The notes under the pieces were generated by a model. It had not been told where the DNA came from, made no database searches, and saw only the letters and a list, made by a program, of their open reading frames with translations. Shown here one piece after another: positions 1 through 10,445 of a DNA stretch of 64,000 nt (its first letter is position 1; each line of letters opens with the position of its first letter). Made by a program: the position numbers and the translations under genes. Source of the stretch: Evernia prunastri (Eukaryota > Ascomycota > Lecanoromycetes > Lecanorales > Parmeliaceae); NCBI GenBank assembly GCA_003184365.1, contig NKYR01000024.1, forward strand, positions 62,001 through 126,000, read 5' to 3'.

Positions 1-2989
1 AGACAGTCACGTATGTGCAAATGTAGTACAGAGTCGTTTCGAGGTGTTCAGAGGTAGTGATGAATAAGAGGCGTCTTGGCGAGCTTTGAAGCCTGGTTGC
101 CGTGCGGAAGTGCAAATTCCGGTCAATTCCGAGAATATGAAGTTTGATTGCGAGTGTGCAGACTCACAGTATATAACCTCTTTATACCTGCTCTTTTCGA
201 GGCGGGGCTAGTCCAAAGCCGAACGCCTCAAATCATGCATAATGCAGAGGAAGGTTGCGCCCGAAGAGGAGAATCGCTGCAAGTGCTGGTCGTGTTGAGA
301 AACGCACAGCAGAGTCTATACCAAGAGCTGAAAGGGACATGCACGATAGCCTTCAAGCAAACATATAGGAGACGAAACGCTGCGCCTGAAGACGAAGGAC
401 CGCCGATGAATCTTTTGAGCGCATCCATTCGACGAAACGAGTGGAACATAATGAGCTGAAGAGCCTGTGCTCGTTGGTTAAAGAAATTGCGCTGCTTCTC
501 AGCCTGTCGTGTCTTCAGAATCAATCACAGCTTTCTACAAAGATGCTACAAAGGATTTCAAATCCAATGGGCAATCTTCGGATGCAGTGAGACTGCAGAC
601 ATGTGGTAAGATGAGGCTGATTATGCAGGTGACCCTAAAGCAGAGGTCCCTATTCATGTAGAACTGATGAATAGTAATGGGAGACGTGTCTCGAATATGT
701 GAGATTCTGGCGGGCAAATGCCAAGACTTTTGTGCCGCTCCGACTCTTGTGCCCCCATCTCTTTCGAGAGCAAGATAATAATCATAGCCTCACTATTCGC
801 TACGCTCATATAGCGAGTAGTAGAGCTACCAGTGTATGTATTGCAACTTGATTCGATGGGATTGGGACAAAGTTGACACGGTGTTTTCGCTCGTTCAAAT
901 CGCGTTCGAGGCACAAAACCGAAGCAAGGCGTAGTTGCTTCTAGGAAAGCACTGTACATGCAGAAGTGAAGCCACTTGGGTTACATTAGCACTTATCGCT
1001 GCACCATAACTTCGGACTGTTAGGCCCACCACTGGGCAGAATGTTACTCACGACTTGGCTCCAAAGCAACCGTCTGTCGTCCAGTTGGCCAGTGTTTGCC
1101 TCGAGACCGGTACGATCTAAGCTGTTTCTTAAAAGGCTCGCTGACCAGGCATCCTTGTGACCCAGCTCTCGAGCAGAAGAGTCGTCTTCATTCGCTCCAT
1201 TCTCCCCGAAAAGGGTAAGGGTCAAAAGAAATGCATCTCCAGCTCGTGCGCCTGGGACATACGGGATTTTCTCTTTGTGTCCTGCATAACATCATCCGCT
1301 TGCACTGGTATACATACGCCTGACTTTCTTTCTCATCTTCTCCAATCATTTATAGCCACAATACCTCCCCATACCCCCCCAAATCATCTTCCTTCTAACC
1401 ATCCCCAATCCCAGCAACCTCGTACACCCGACACGAACCATCCCGCCAAACTCATTCGCCCTTGCACAGCCGCCTCACATTACACCGTCCACGTCCCCTT
1501 ATTCGACTTTCTCCGGCTGGAGTGGGAGCCCATTGACCGCCACCCAAGGCATCAACAATCCCGATCCCCACGCCGTCCTGGGGAGTATTTTCCGACTACG
1601 AGAGACCTGGCAGAACGCATGGGTGAGGAGTGGGGCCACTAGGCCATGCGGAAACAGGAGGAACATTCCAGACGACTACTGAAATCCTGACCACGAGCGA
1701 CGAGGAGGCGCTGGAGAGATCGGACTGCGATGCTGACCCGGACGGAAGGGAATATGGGAACTGGCGGTTCAGCGTGTTCAGTGAGTCTGGTGAGGAGAGA
1801 CAGACGTTGGGATTGGAAGATAAGAGGAAGGGAGTGGTCGAGTCTGTTGATTGTTGGAATATGGAGACGGGGAGGGGTAGGAGGAGGTTGGGGAGATTCA
1901 GGAGGTTGGGGAGAATGAGGAGGATGGGGACGAGGGGCAGGACGAGGGAGACGGTCCCGGACAGGAAGCAGACAATGTTACAAACCTTAGACCTTACAAA
2001 TCAGCAATGCTCTCCACTCCACGCGCCGACTCTTTCTATATGTCACACCGAATGCACTCTCCTCGACCATATCGATCCATGCCATCGAGCTTCCCTCAAG
2101 ACCGCGGAGATCACATCACAATCCTCTCAAACCTCCGCCCATATTCCCAACCGATCTTTCACATCGGGCCAACCTTCGCACGAGCACCCATTTTCACTAA
2201 CCGCCGCCTACCTTGACCGCTCGCATCACTTTCTGCGACACCACGCAGACGCAGAGAATAGACCACGGTGTTGCGAGAAAGTTTTTGGCCCATTGTAGAA
2301 ATCGATGCGAAATGATAAGCGTGCGCCGGGAAAAGTTGGGGCTGTCATGTTTCGCTCTGCTGAGGGCTGGCAAGGTGCCGCGATGACACCCGTTGAACCC
2401 GCCAGGGCACCCAATGCGGTGGTCCGCTCTGAGAAACCTCCGCCTCTCAGGCCCCTCTTCCGTTCTCTTGTCCAAACTACGACGCATTACCCGCCGGAAA
2501 TTTTCCGATGGATTGGAGAGAGAGCGAGCGCTGCGCAAAACGTCCAGAGCCCGATCTTTTCGAAGACTTATGATAATTTACCTGAAAGGGCGAGAGCGGG
2601 ACATCGACGATGACGAGGACAGCTGGGGGAGGCTCCCATCTGCGCTTTGGATTGGAGAAGTGAAAGGGATCAATCGGAACACGTCGATTTCCATCAACAT
2701 CAACAAAGGGTAAAAAAGGCTACGTGCATCGACTTGCAAAGTAAACACCTAAGCTGCTGTATGTAAGCTCTTTCGTAAGAGAATAGGAGTCAACGTCCTA
2801 GAAATGTATGCATTCTCACGTTGGACCTTGGCTCGGAGGCTAGCTTGCAGCCTCGTTGGCGTCTCATTGGGGGCTGAGGGGTGAGATATCCCAGCCTATT
2901 ACGGCTTGGCGGAGGCGAGAGCGGCGTGATTGGAGAGAGTTCGGTTTGAATTTGTGGAAAGAGAATGGATTTTCTTCGCTAATCTTGTG
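1..2989. other. No supportable gene
   Basis: Open frames exist on both strands (the longest, at 1630-2298 on +, is 222 residues), but they are arginine/serine-rich, overlap in several frames and show no motif or convincing splice structure. The stretch at about 1320-1600 is C-rich. I see no tRNA or repeat. A rapidly evolving gene cannot be excluded around 1450-2300. Confidence 0.4.
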
Positions 2990-3411
2990 CTAGACCCTGT
3001 TCTCGCCGCAGACACCCCAATCGGGCACGCTGAGATAGTTGACGAACGAAGTCGCGACGGCGGATCGGTACTCGGCAGGCTCTGCGGTCACGCTACTCGG
3101 TTTGACGAGGGAGTAGCGCGTTGGTAATGACGTCGAGGCACCTGAGATCGTGGTGCAGGACCCGTCTTGGGCGAAGGCGGACGTCATGGAATAGGCTGTG
3201 AATAGCAAGTATTCGTGTTGGGACGTGGACATGTCCGTGAAGCCTGGGGCTAGGAAACAGTAGTTGCAGGATGCTAGCACGTTTAGATGTCGCTATGTAT
3301 GAGCTAAGCTCCTTTGAGATGGAACGTACCAGTCGGCGCGGGAGTTATGGACTGCCCCATGCATAGTGCTGCGAGGAGGCAAGCTCCCAAGAGCAAAATA
3401 ATCGAAGACAT
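2990..3411 (-). CDS. Small secreted protein, two exons
   Basis: Exons read as 3411..3330 and 3249..2990 with one 80-nt intron (GTACGT...CTAG), giving 113 residues. The first exon encodes a classic secretion signal: MSSIILLLGACLLAALC followed by a small-residue cleavage zone near residues 18-20. The mature chain is Ser/Thr/Ala-rich and has only two cysteines (in GSCTT and WGVCGE), enough for one disulfide. There is no recognisable domain. The phase-1 splice joins cleanly and the stop follows GVCGENRV. It could be an effector-like or cell-wall protein, but function is unknown. The intron and signal peptide together make a real gene more likely than a chance ORF. Confidence 0.6.
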
Positions 3412-3806
3412 TGTAAATTATGATGGAACTTGTACGACAGTCAGAGTGGTGAAGTAGGTCTCAATTTATTCGACGCCGGCGACGGAGAAAGGTGGAGAAG
3501 GTGCTACATAGCGGAAGATAAAACGCTTAAGTATATATCATGACTGCGCCTGCGTCCTTCCCAAGGCTATGAGGCTGCCCATTGCGTCACTGAAGCCGTA
3601 AAGGTTGTCTTACGTGTCCAGCAATCGATGTGCAGCATGTTAGGCGGGGTTAAAGGATCGTCAAGGGATCTAGGATCTCGGATGCGAAGTCCATTGGCTC
3701 CTTGACGGCTCTAAAGAGTCAGCTTATTCTATGCAAGTAAGGAGATGCTGCGCCCGAGATCTATTGAACCCTTTCGCAAGGCTTACCACACGGGTGTCCA
3801 GTCATG

Positions 3807-3814
3807 TATAAATA
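3807..3814 (+). promoter_or_regulatory. TATA-like box
   Basis: TATAAATA lies 82 bases before the ATG of the short ORF at 3896, a plausible fungal TATA-to-ATG distance. Seen only as a motif. Confidence 0.3.
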
Positions 3815-3895
3815 CTTCGAATCTCAACGAATAGCCACTTCTCGGGCCGAAAAGAAGAGTTCTCGTGATAGCTCGACCGGTTCAGCCTCAATGAC

Positions 3896-4042
3896 ATGGT
3901 GGTTGCGGGATTATTCATCCCGTTTAGCCGAGCTGTACTCCTGGTGATTGGATTTTTGACGATCAGCCCGGTGAAGGGTTCCAGGCAGACCGCTTTTCAG
4001 TTAGGCTGTCGTGAACCGGGAGCATTACATAGCATGACATGA
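3896..4042 (+). CDS. Possible short secreted peptide or first exon
   Basis: A 48-codon ORF starting MVVAGLFIPF with a hydrophobic stretch (residues 1-24) that resembles a secretion signal, followed by a short polar tail. It follows a TATA-like box by about 90 bases. A second ATG lies 5 bases upstream in another frame. It may be the first exon of a lost or larger gene, or chance. No family recognised. Confidence 0.22.
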   Translation: MVVAGLFIPFSRAVLLVIGFLTISPVKGSRQTAFQLGCREPGALHSMT

Positions 4043-4890
4043 AGAGATAGATGAAAGAACCCGGTGAAAGATAGAGCGAGCAAGCCCAAAGAACTACCAA
4101 CCCAGTTCTCCCACAGGGCTGCGCCAAACTCGGAACGAGTAGTGGGAAAGTTCCTATGTCTGGATCGTAGAATACTCAGGTGTCCAGATGCTGAACGCAA
4201 TTGCCCACACGGACAATTTCTCCAAGGCTCCAGGGTTGCGCGATTTCCGCAGCGTGTTTAGTAAGCGACCAATCCATCTCGGATCCGTTCTCTCAGGGCC
4301 AATCCTTCCAGCAAACACCCTTAAATCTTCACGTGGCCGATCTGCGGGATTTATCCTGGGAGATTGACATCTGCTATGGTTGCTGAGGGCAAGAAGTGAC
4401 TATCTGCATGAATGCAATCATGAACAACGATACTGGAGCATGCATGGAAAGTACCAGGCAACTATGTATATGCACGAAGTATATGGAAGGCACTATGCAA
4501 CAAATAGATGATCACGCTGCCACCATCTAATAATCTTTCCCTGTGGAGACAGCCATTTGCAGAGGTGACGACTCTTCCGAAATATTCTGGTCGGCTTCGC
4601 GGTGGCGAGAGCTTCGATGCTTTTGCAATTCGAACGAAAGTATGGGGAAAGGGTGTGAGTAGCTTCGAGAAAGAGTAGTCAGTTGAATACTGCCAGAATA
4701 CTATGCTAAAATAGGCAAAATCTTTCCAACCCGCACAATGCAGACATTTTTGTTGAACTATCCGCTTCTCGTTGCTAGGAATAATTCAAACCATCCTCAT
4801 CTGTTCCTCTGGCAAAGAGTGGCCCGAAGGACTCGATTTTTCGCTAGTCAATAGGATGGATATCCTATAACAGTACATTCCCGCTCTAGT

Positions 4891-6598
4891 TCAATCGTTT
4901 GTGACATCGCAGGCCACCCTGAACGCGACCTTAACTCCGTTTCTACTCTTCTTACCAAATCTGATCTCCTCAACGAACGCAATCTCAGGATCACGATTCT
5001 GGATCTCCTCAAACTCACGCAAAAACATAACCAGGACAAACGCGTATTGCGTTAGAATCATCTGTTGTGCGGGACAAACCCTCGCTCCCCCGAGGAAAGG
5101 GATGTACTTCCATTTTGGCCGCATGTCATCCAGCCATCTCTCAGGACGGAATTCCTCTGCGTCAGGGCCCCAATAATCTTGATCCCGATGCATAACACCA
5201 AAACGCATCTCGACACGGGTCCCACGACGAATGTAAATGGGTTCATTGCCGGAGGCACCGCCACCAGATGGGAGCGTGCAGTCAGAAACACAGGTACGAT
5301 AGCTCACGTCGGCGGGAGCAAGGAGACGAAGACCTTGACGTTCAGTAAAAGAACTAGATTTCTAGATGTAAACTTACTCTCTTTGAGTACGCATTGAAGA
5401 TATTTCATCGATTTTAGAAGGTCAAAGGTAAGTGGCTGATCAATTTTCAAGGCTTCAGATCGAAGTTTTCTCCAGACTTCTGGGTGTCGCGCTAGGGTGA
5501 AAAAGAGATCGCTAAGCCCAATAGCTGAAGAGTCTCGAGCCGGGAGGAAAACATTGAGGAGCTGATCGCGAAGAAAATGACGATCCTGTGTGTCTTTTAC
5601 TAGCTCATGTAACACTGAGAATGAACTCTGTTCGGATGCTATTGTGGAAGAGCCACTGGTTGAAAGTACTGTCGCGTTCTTGGCCAGATGCTGCTCCAAC
5701 GCACTCTGAATATAGCCATCGATGACAGCGTGGACTTTCGTGTACGCCCTCAGCCATTCACTGTCACGATTAAAAAGAGCTAAGGCTCTTCCGGAGGCTG
5801 TTCGTTTTGTCATTCCGAGTAGCGCCCGGTTGAAGGATACATTGAATTGATCTACGTCTAGGCGAGCGGAGCCAGGTAGCAAGGACTGAGCAGCTTCCCC
5901 GAAGAGGAATTCAGTTGATACGTCAAGGAACTAAGATTGAGCTTAGTTTTTAGGGGGTAAAAGAAACCAACAGGCAGAGAGAAATTCCGCTGCCCATAGA
6001 AATGAGATAGTACTAAGGGACTTACCAAGCGTTGGAAAAGCAGCTGCAAGTCGACCGTACTTTCATCTCGAGGGACAAGTGCAAGCAGCCTTTTGACATG
6101 AACATCAAAGCTCGAAATATTGCCGTACTGATTTTTGGAAAAGGCAGGCTTGAGAAGAGTGCGAGAATGCTTCCAAACTGGTCCATCAGAAACAAAAATG
6201 CCATCACCCATCCAACCTTGATTCACCGTTTTCCGGATAGGTTCGACACCAAAGTTCTTGAATTCTCGCGTGTGGACGAACTGTATATTGGCGGCATCAA
6301 TGGTGTATACAATCGTCTGACCCCAGACAGTGGCTTGAAAAGTCTTTCCACATATTCCGAAGAGCTGCTGCATCTTTGCCAACAGGACGCCTTTTTGTCT
6401 ACTTGTCTCTAGGATTCTGGATAGATCCGAACCAAAGTATGGGACTTTCTGAGGATAGCTTGGTGGAGCGGTACAATGTAGCCTGCGCAATCTACGGGAA
6501 AAAGTCAGACTGGAGATGAGCTTCTTAATAGTGATGAAAGCTGCGAGCAGAGCAACAGAACAAAGACCGACAACCTGAAGGTACAGCATACCGGGCAA
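4891..6598 (-). CDS. Cytochrome P450, CYP52-like
   Basis: Three exons (6598..6026, 5930..5378, 5333..4891) with introns of 95 and 44 nt give 522 residues, the normal P450 length. An N-terminal membrane anchor (about residues 5-30) places it on the ER. Landmarks: FLDVSTEFLFGEAA just after the first intron, a signature of the CYP52/CYP63 alkane and fatty-acid hydroxylase group; the I-helix oxygen-binding motif as ARDSS; the K-helix ExxR as ESLR (375-378); FRPERW; and the haem loop FLGGARVCPAQQ with the thiolate at about Cys462. The final Gly of the haem signature is replaced by Ala. The role would be a terminal or sub-terminal hydroxylation with a separate reductase. It is transcribed divergently from the UstYa-like gene across about 900 bases, which suggests co-regulation but does not prove it. 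All splice joins keep frame, and nothing looks broken. Confidence 0.88.
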
Positions 6599-6664
6599 AG
6601 AATGTTTGAACGATGATACAGAATCTTCGGTTGCGTGCTAAAAGCCGGGAAGTGAGCGAGGGTG

Positions 6665-6733
6665 GGTGACAGAAATATCTGGACATTCCCTAGCCCCGGA
6701 GAATGCTCGGATGTCCAGGTATCTCTGTCACCC
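6665..6733. repeat. Imperfect inverted repeat, about 24-bp arms
   Basis: The arms 6665-6688 and 6709-6733 are near-perfect reverse complements (GGTGACAGAAATATCTGG against CCAGGTATCTCTGTCACC) around a 20-base loop. It sits about 70 bases upstream of the P450 start, inside the divergent promoter. It could be a paired regulator site, a transcript hairpin or the remains of a tiny MITE. Confidence 0.6.
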
Positions 6734-7502
6734 TCGAAGAGCCCGTAATTATGAATTTTCCAAGCTGGACGAGGATTTTGCCTTGTTCGTGGTACTCGTA
6801 TCTAAAATACACGAAAGTGCACCTTACCCAAAAGTGCAAAACCAAGACTAGGGTACAGTGACGAAAATAAGTAAAGTGTTGTTATTATATACTGTTTCTG
6901 TTACGGGCGAGAATAATAAAAGAAACATACTGTAGCCCCACTACCTCGGTATTCATCAGGGAGTGATTACGAGTAAGCTACCCTCCTGAAGTAGCAGCCA
7001 ATTATGCACACCCTGAATGGACCTGCCCATCTGCTATTCGAGACACAGCGCATGATGACTGAAGACCTGCTGGTGGAATTTAATCATGCGAAATGACATC
7101 CTCCTGAAAATCCAAACATCCTCTGCGCACGGTCCCCGTTTGGATCAGCTGCGGAGGGCGGATTTGGCTGGAAGATAATGAGGCAGGACGTAGAGATGTG
7201 AGGCCGTTCTTCATTACAGTATCGGATATCTCACTTATCATTATCCGATGCAATTCTGCACATAAGGGGCCGGACCATCGTTGTGTGGTCAAAAGGTATG
7301 GGTGAAGATCCTGCCGGAGCACTCTCGCTAGGGCAAGCTTAATGCTGTTGATTCGTGCAACCACCTAACGCTTGCGGGGCATGGCTTGCTGGCATTTAAG
7401 ACTGGGCGAGGGTTTCTTTCTAAACCTTATAATCTGCCCATCGAGTATCTCTCTCTCTCTCTCTCTCCTACAACTCAAGTTCGAAGGAACTAATCTACGG
7501 CC
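6734..7502. other. Divergent promoter region P450 / UstYa-like
   Basis: About 770 bases with no gene supported. It lies between two divergent genes and ends in a pyrimidine tract next to the UstYa-like ATG. Confidence 0.45.
7447..7468 (+). promoter_or_regulatory. CT-rich tract before the ATG
   Basis: An uninterrupted CT-dinucleotide run ends 35 bases before the ATG at 7503. Such pyrimidine stretches are common around transcription starts of filamentous fungi and here support the chosen start. Confidence 0.45.
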
Positions 7503-8449
7503 ATGGTGTTTCCTACGTTTTACCAAAAGGTACCTGGCGCTGAGCCCATCGACTTTGATGGCGTGAACGACAAGCCCCATCCTCAATGCCAATCGATAAT
7601 GGGCAGCTCGGTCAATAGGAGACCGTTGTTGACTTACCTCGTTGCCGTTATTCTCTTGTCTTCTGTGCTCCTGAATGTGCTTGGACTGGCATTTTTCGTA
7701 GGAGCTCTGCCCTCCAGATCACTTTCAAAGCGATCTCCATTTGGTTCGTGGCAGACCAACGGAATTGCGCCAGAAAGACTGACGGTTGATCTCTGCTAAG
7801 CTTGAGCGCAACATCACTCGACCGTGGACATACCGTGGCTTGTATGACAGCCAGAATGAAACAACGATGAATCATGCCTGGGATGAGATCAACATCGATG
7901 CGGGCACTGTGGCCCTTGGGGACGCCTACGTGGAGACGATGGGTCTCCCTAAAGCCCAACGGTTTCCATGGGACAAGTCAAAGGGGATTTACTATATCAA
8001 TGGCTTTCATAATCTACATTGCCTAGTTAGTCCCACAGTCGATGATTAACAAACAGCTCCTGGAATCTGACATCTCTCTGCAGAAAGAAATCAGATTGTC
8101 ATACATTCAGTACCAAACCGGTGCGCCTCAGACCAGGGATCTCCGTCACGTCAAGCACTGTTTTGATGCTCTCCGGCAGGACATACTCTGTGATGCAGAC
8201 GATACGCCACGCTACACTGGATTCCAGCCCTCTCACTCAACAGGTTTGATGCAGGATCGCAAATGTCGAGATTGGGGACAGTTGGAAGAGTGGGCCAAAG
8301 CGAACACCGGTTGCTGGCGCCACCTTCCTGAAACAGGACCTGACTTCCATCTCGTCGAGCAATACAAATTCTGCCCACAAGATTCGCCTTATGCTGCCAA
8401 AGTTGCGGAAGTTTTTGGCTCAAATTTCGGTGCACGAGATAATGCTTAG
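7503..8449 (+). CDS. UstYa-like (DUF3328) membrane protein
   Basis: Read as 7503..7697, 7801..8025 and 8084..8449 (261 residues). It has a single transmembrane helix at about residues 42-65 and a lumenal domain with the two HxxHC motifs that define the UstYa/DUF3328 family: HNLHC (135-139) and HVKHC (162-166, followed by FDALRQDILC). In known fungal ribosomal-peptide pathways such as ustiloxin, UstYa-like proteins act in oxidative cyclisation of the core peptide; others serve NRPS or other clusters. The second intron (GTTAGT...CTGCAG) is firm. The first is less so: GTAGGA...GCTAAG keeps frame, but it removes about 30 residues of a frame that is also open (…SWQTNGIAP…), so exon 1 may end later. 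Neighbours are a divergent P450 and a possible peptide gene downstream on the other strand. Confidence 0.82.
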
Positions 8450-8688
8450 CTTATGTTATCACGCATTGTTATCACGCATTGATAGGGCTAAGGGAATTCT
8501 CAAATTTCCATTTGCTTCACCAGTAGCGGCCCATTGGCCCCATACATGAATATTTCCGTCGCTTCTCTGCCTGACAGCTCCTGAAGTCTTCAGCCAGCTT
8601 CCAGACACTCGCTATGGCTGCTAAATTCAAAGTTGTGACCACAGCTCCTGCCAATCCCCTCCCAACATTCCGTCTCACAACATCCCCC

Positions 8689-8885
8689 CTAGGGTTCGGC
8701 GGTAAGATAATCGAATTCCGCCAGGTCTGATCCTTCAGTTTTCTTCGTGTGCTTAAGACCTACCAGAAGTCATTTGATTAATGGAACTTTAGCAAAAGAA
8801 GAGGATGGCGGCAAATACCTGTAAATGGCAAGGCTACCGCGAGAGCACTGAGGATCGCCAAGAGCAGTATCTTTGAACCGTGCAT
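8689..8885 (-). CDS. Candidate short secreted peptide (RiPP precursor?)
   Basis: Two exons, 8885..8819 and 8759..8689, around a 59-nt intron (GTATTT...GGTAG), giving 45 residues. Residues 1-19 (MHGSKILLLAILSALAVAL) are a textbook signal peptide. The remaining about 25 residues are polar and contain a KK dibasic site and FDYL. A TATAAAA lies about 140 bases upstream on the same strand. It converges on the UstYa-like gene, 240 bases away, the neighbourhood where UstYa-type precursors occur. Against it: there is no repeated core, the 5' splice site is weak, and a 37-codon antisense ORF starting at 8614 (MAAKFKVVTTAPANPLPTF…LGFGG) covers the second exon. Treat it as a hypothesis only. Confidence 0.33.
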
Positions 8886-9024
8886 GATGTCGATGCAGAA
8901 GATCTGGAGATATAGTAAGATCTTTGTAAACAGGTTGAGGTCAAGTAAATTTGGGCTTGAGATAAATGTTCGGCGGCACAATTTGTCAATAAGAGTCTTC
9001 TACAAAGGATGCCAATGATCAAGG

Positions 9025-9031
9025 TTTTATA
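9025..9031 (-). promoter_or_regulatory. TATA box, minus strand
   Basis: TATAAAA on the minus strand, about 140 bases upstream of the short peptide ATG at 8885. Confidence 0.4.
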
Positions 9032-10445
9032 CCATGAGGGGCGTCCCAGACCTAGCACGTCATCTACGACCGGTTTTCTTCTGACAGACTTCAGGGTAAA
9101 ACACTGCCAACATTGCGGCGGACATAGTACGTCCGTACTGCGTACATAATTTCACCCCACCAAGATTGCAGAGGCGGATACACTTCTCAGGTTCTATTCG
9201 TCCCATTACATTCTCACTAGATCAGAATGGAATCAATATTACAGTCTGTGGGATGGGCTTGCAAGGCTGCATGCCAATTGATTTTCCATCTCTGTCAATT
9301 GGTAGAAGGAAGGGATTATGAATGTGGCTTGCGAGAGATCATGCAGGAGCATGCAGAAGTGTGCATGCTTCTGTAAGAGCGGGGAATAAATCACGCACTT
9401 GCAGCAAGTCGGGACAGTGCATAAATGCGCGCAAAGATAAAACAGAAGATGCCTATCTTTAACTGTTGAAGAAGTCGGACCCGTTTTCTGCGATAATTGT
9501 CTAAGAACGAGGCGCATCTGAGGTGTCTTGCCAATATTTTGGAAGATTTGCCTGCATCTATTATGCTTACCTGAGGGAAAAGTCACCCTTAATATGCGAC
9601 CAACAAAGCTTAGACTGATACCTAGCTGTTGATCTTTACGGGTGACTCCCGTCCGCTACCAGTACAGTCGGTGAATTCTTAGTTCCCGCGTGAGTATCAA
9701 AATACATCATGCACCGCAAAGAGCTGCATGCATCTTTTCTACAGCCCGAACCTCGCCGATCGGCACTTGCTATGTATGATGGCTTGGATTCGTCTAGAAA
9801 TTGACATTCGTGCCTTGCATAGTATGGGTATCTTGTGCGCTCACTCTTGCCGTGGAATATACACAGACGAAGACAGAGGATGAAAAACAAATCTTAAACC
9901 GGGTGTTAACACACGTACGTAGCATGCGATTGGTGCGGTAGGTTGGGACAAAACGAAATGAATCCGGCAAGGAATTTCCATTCTTCAGCGTGACCACATG
10001 CAATGCACTCAATTGGGAAAGCTGATTTGGATTTTAGGCCTGAAGGTCAGGGAACGGAAAGAGATGGGAAAAAGAGCCCTCATCTTGTCTTTCACTGGGC
10101 GACAAAAAAGCTGCGTCGGAACCTTTTCCAGATAGAGCCCATTCTCCGCCAATCACCCGTCGCCCATAAGCATACTCGTGAGATCGAATTACTCTCGGAT
10201 GGAAGCCACCAATCGGTGCCGCTTCTGGGACCCTTGGTGGGCGACCCCATTATTTACCTGGCATCGAAGCAAGGCATTACACGTTCTGCAGAGGCAGTGA
10301 CCATTCCATTCGTGAGCGCCATTGATTTTGCTGGAGTCTATTTCCGGTCTGCTAATGTTACTCTCACGGCTGGTTTTGCAACGGTCATCACCGATAAGTT
10401 TGGCATCTCTGCTGTATTTCAACCATCGTATTGGACTCAGAGAGA
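9032..10445. other. Intergenic region
   Basis: No gene supported. It carries a 14-bp interrupted palindrome at 9126-9139 (AGTACG-TC-CGTACT) with further GTAC motifs alongside, possibly a binding site. The rest shows only short unconserved frames; the one at 10003-10509 overlaps the next gene out of frame. Confidence 0.4.

Larger units (their letters stand above)
3412..4890. other. Intergenic, mostly featureless
   Basis: Holds the 5' side of the secreted-protein gene, a TATA-like site at 3807 with a short ORF after it (listed separately), and about 800 bases up to the P450 stop in which I see no gene. Confidence 0.4.

Noticed and set aside
1157..2298. Two adjacent + strand ORFs (161 and 222 residues) as a gene
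   Set aside because: Composition is Arg/Ser/Thr-rich in several overlapping frames; no domain and no convincing intron join.
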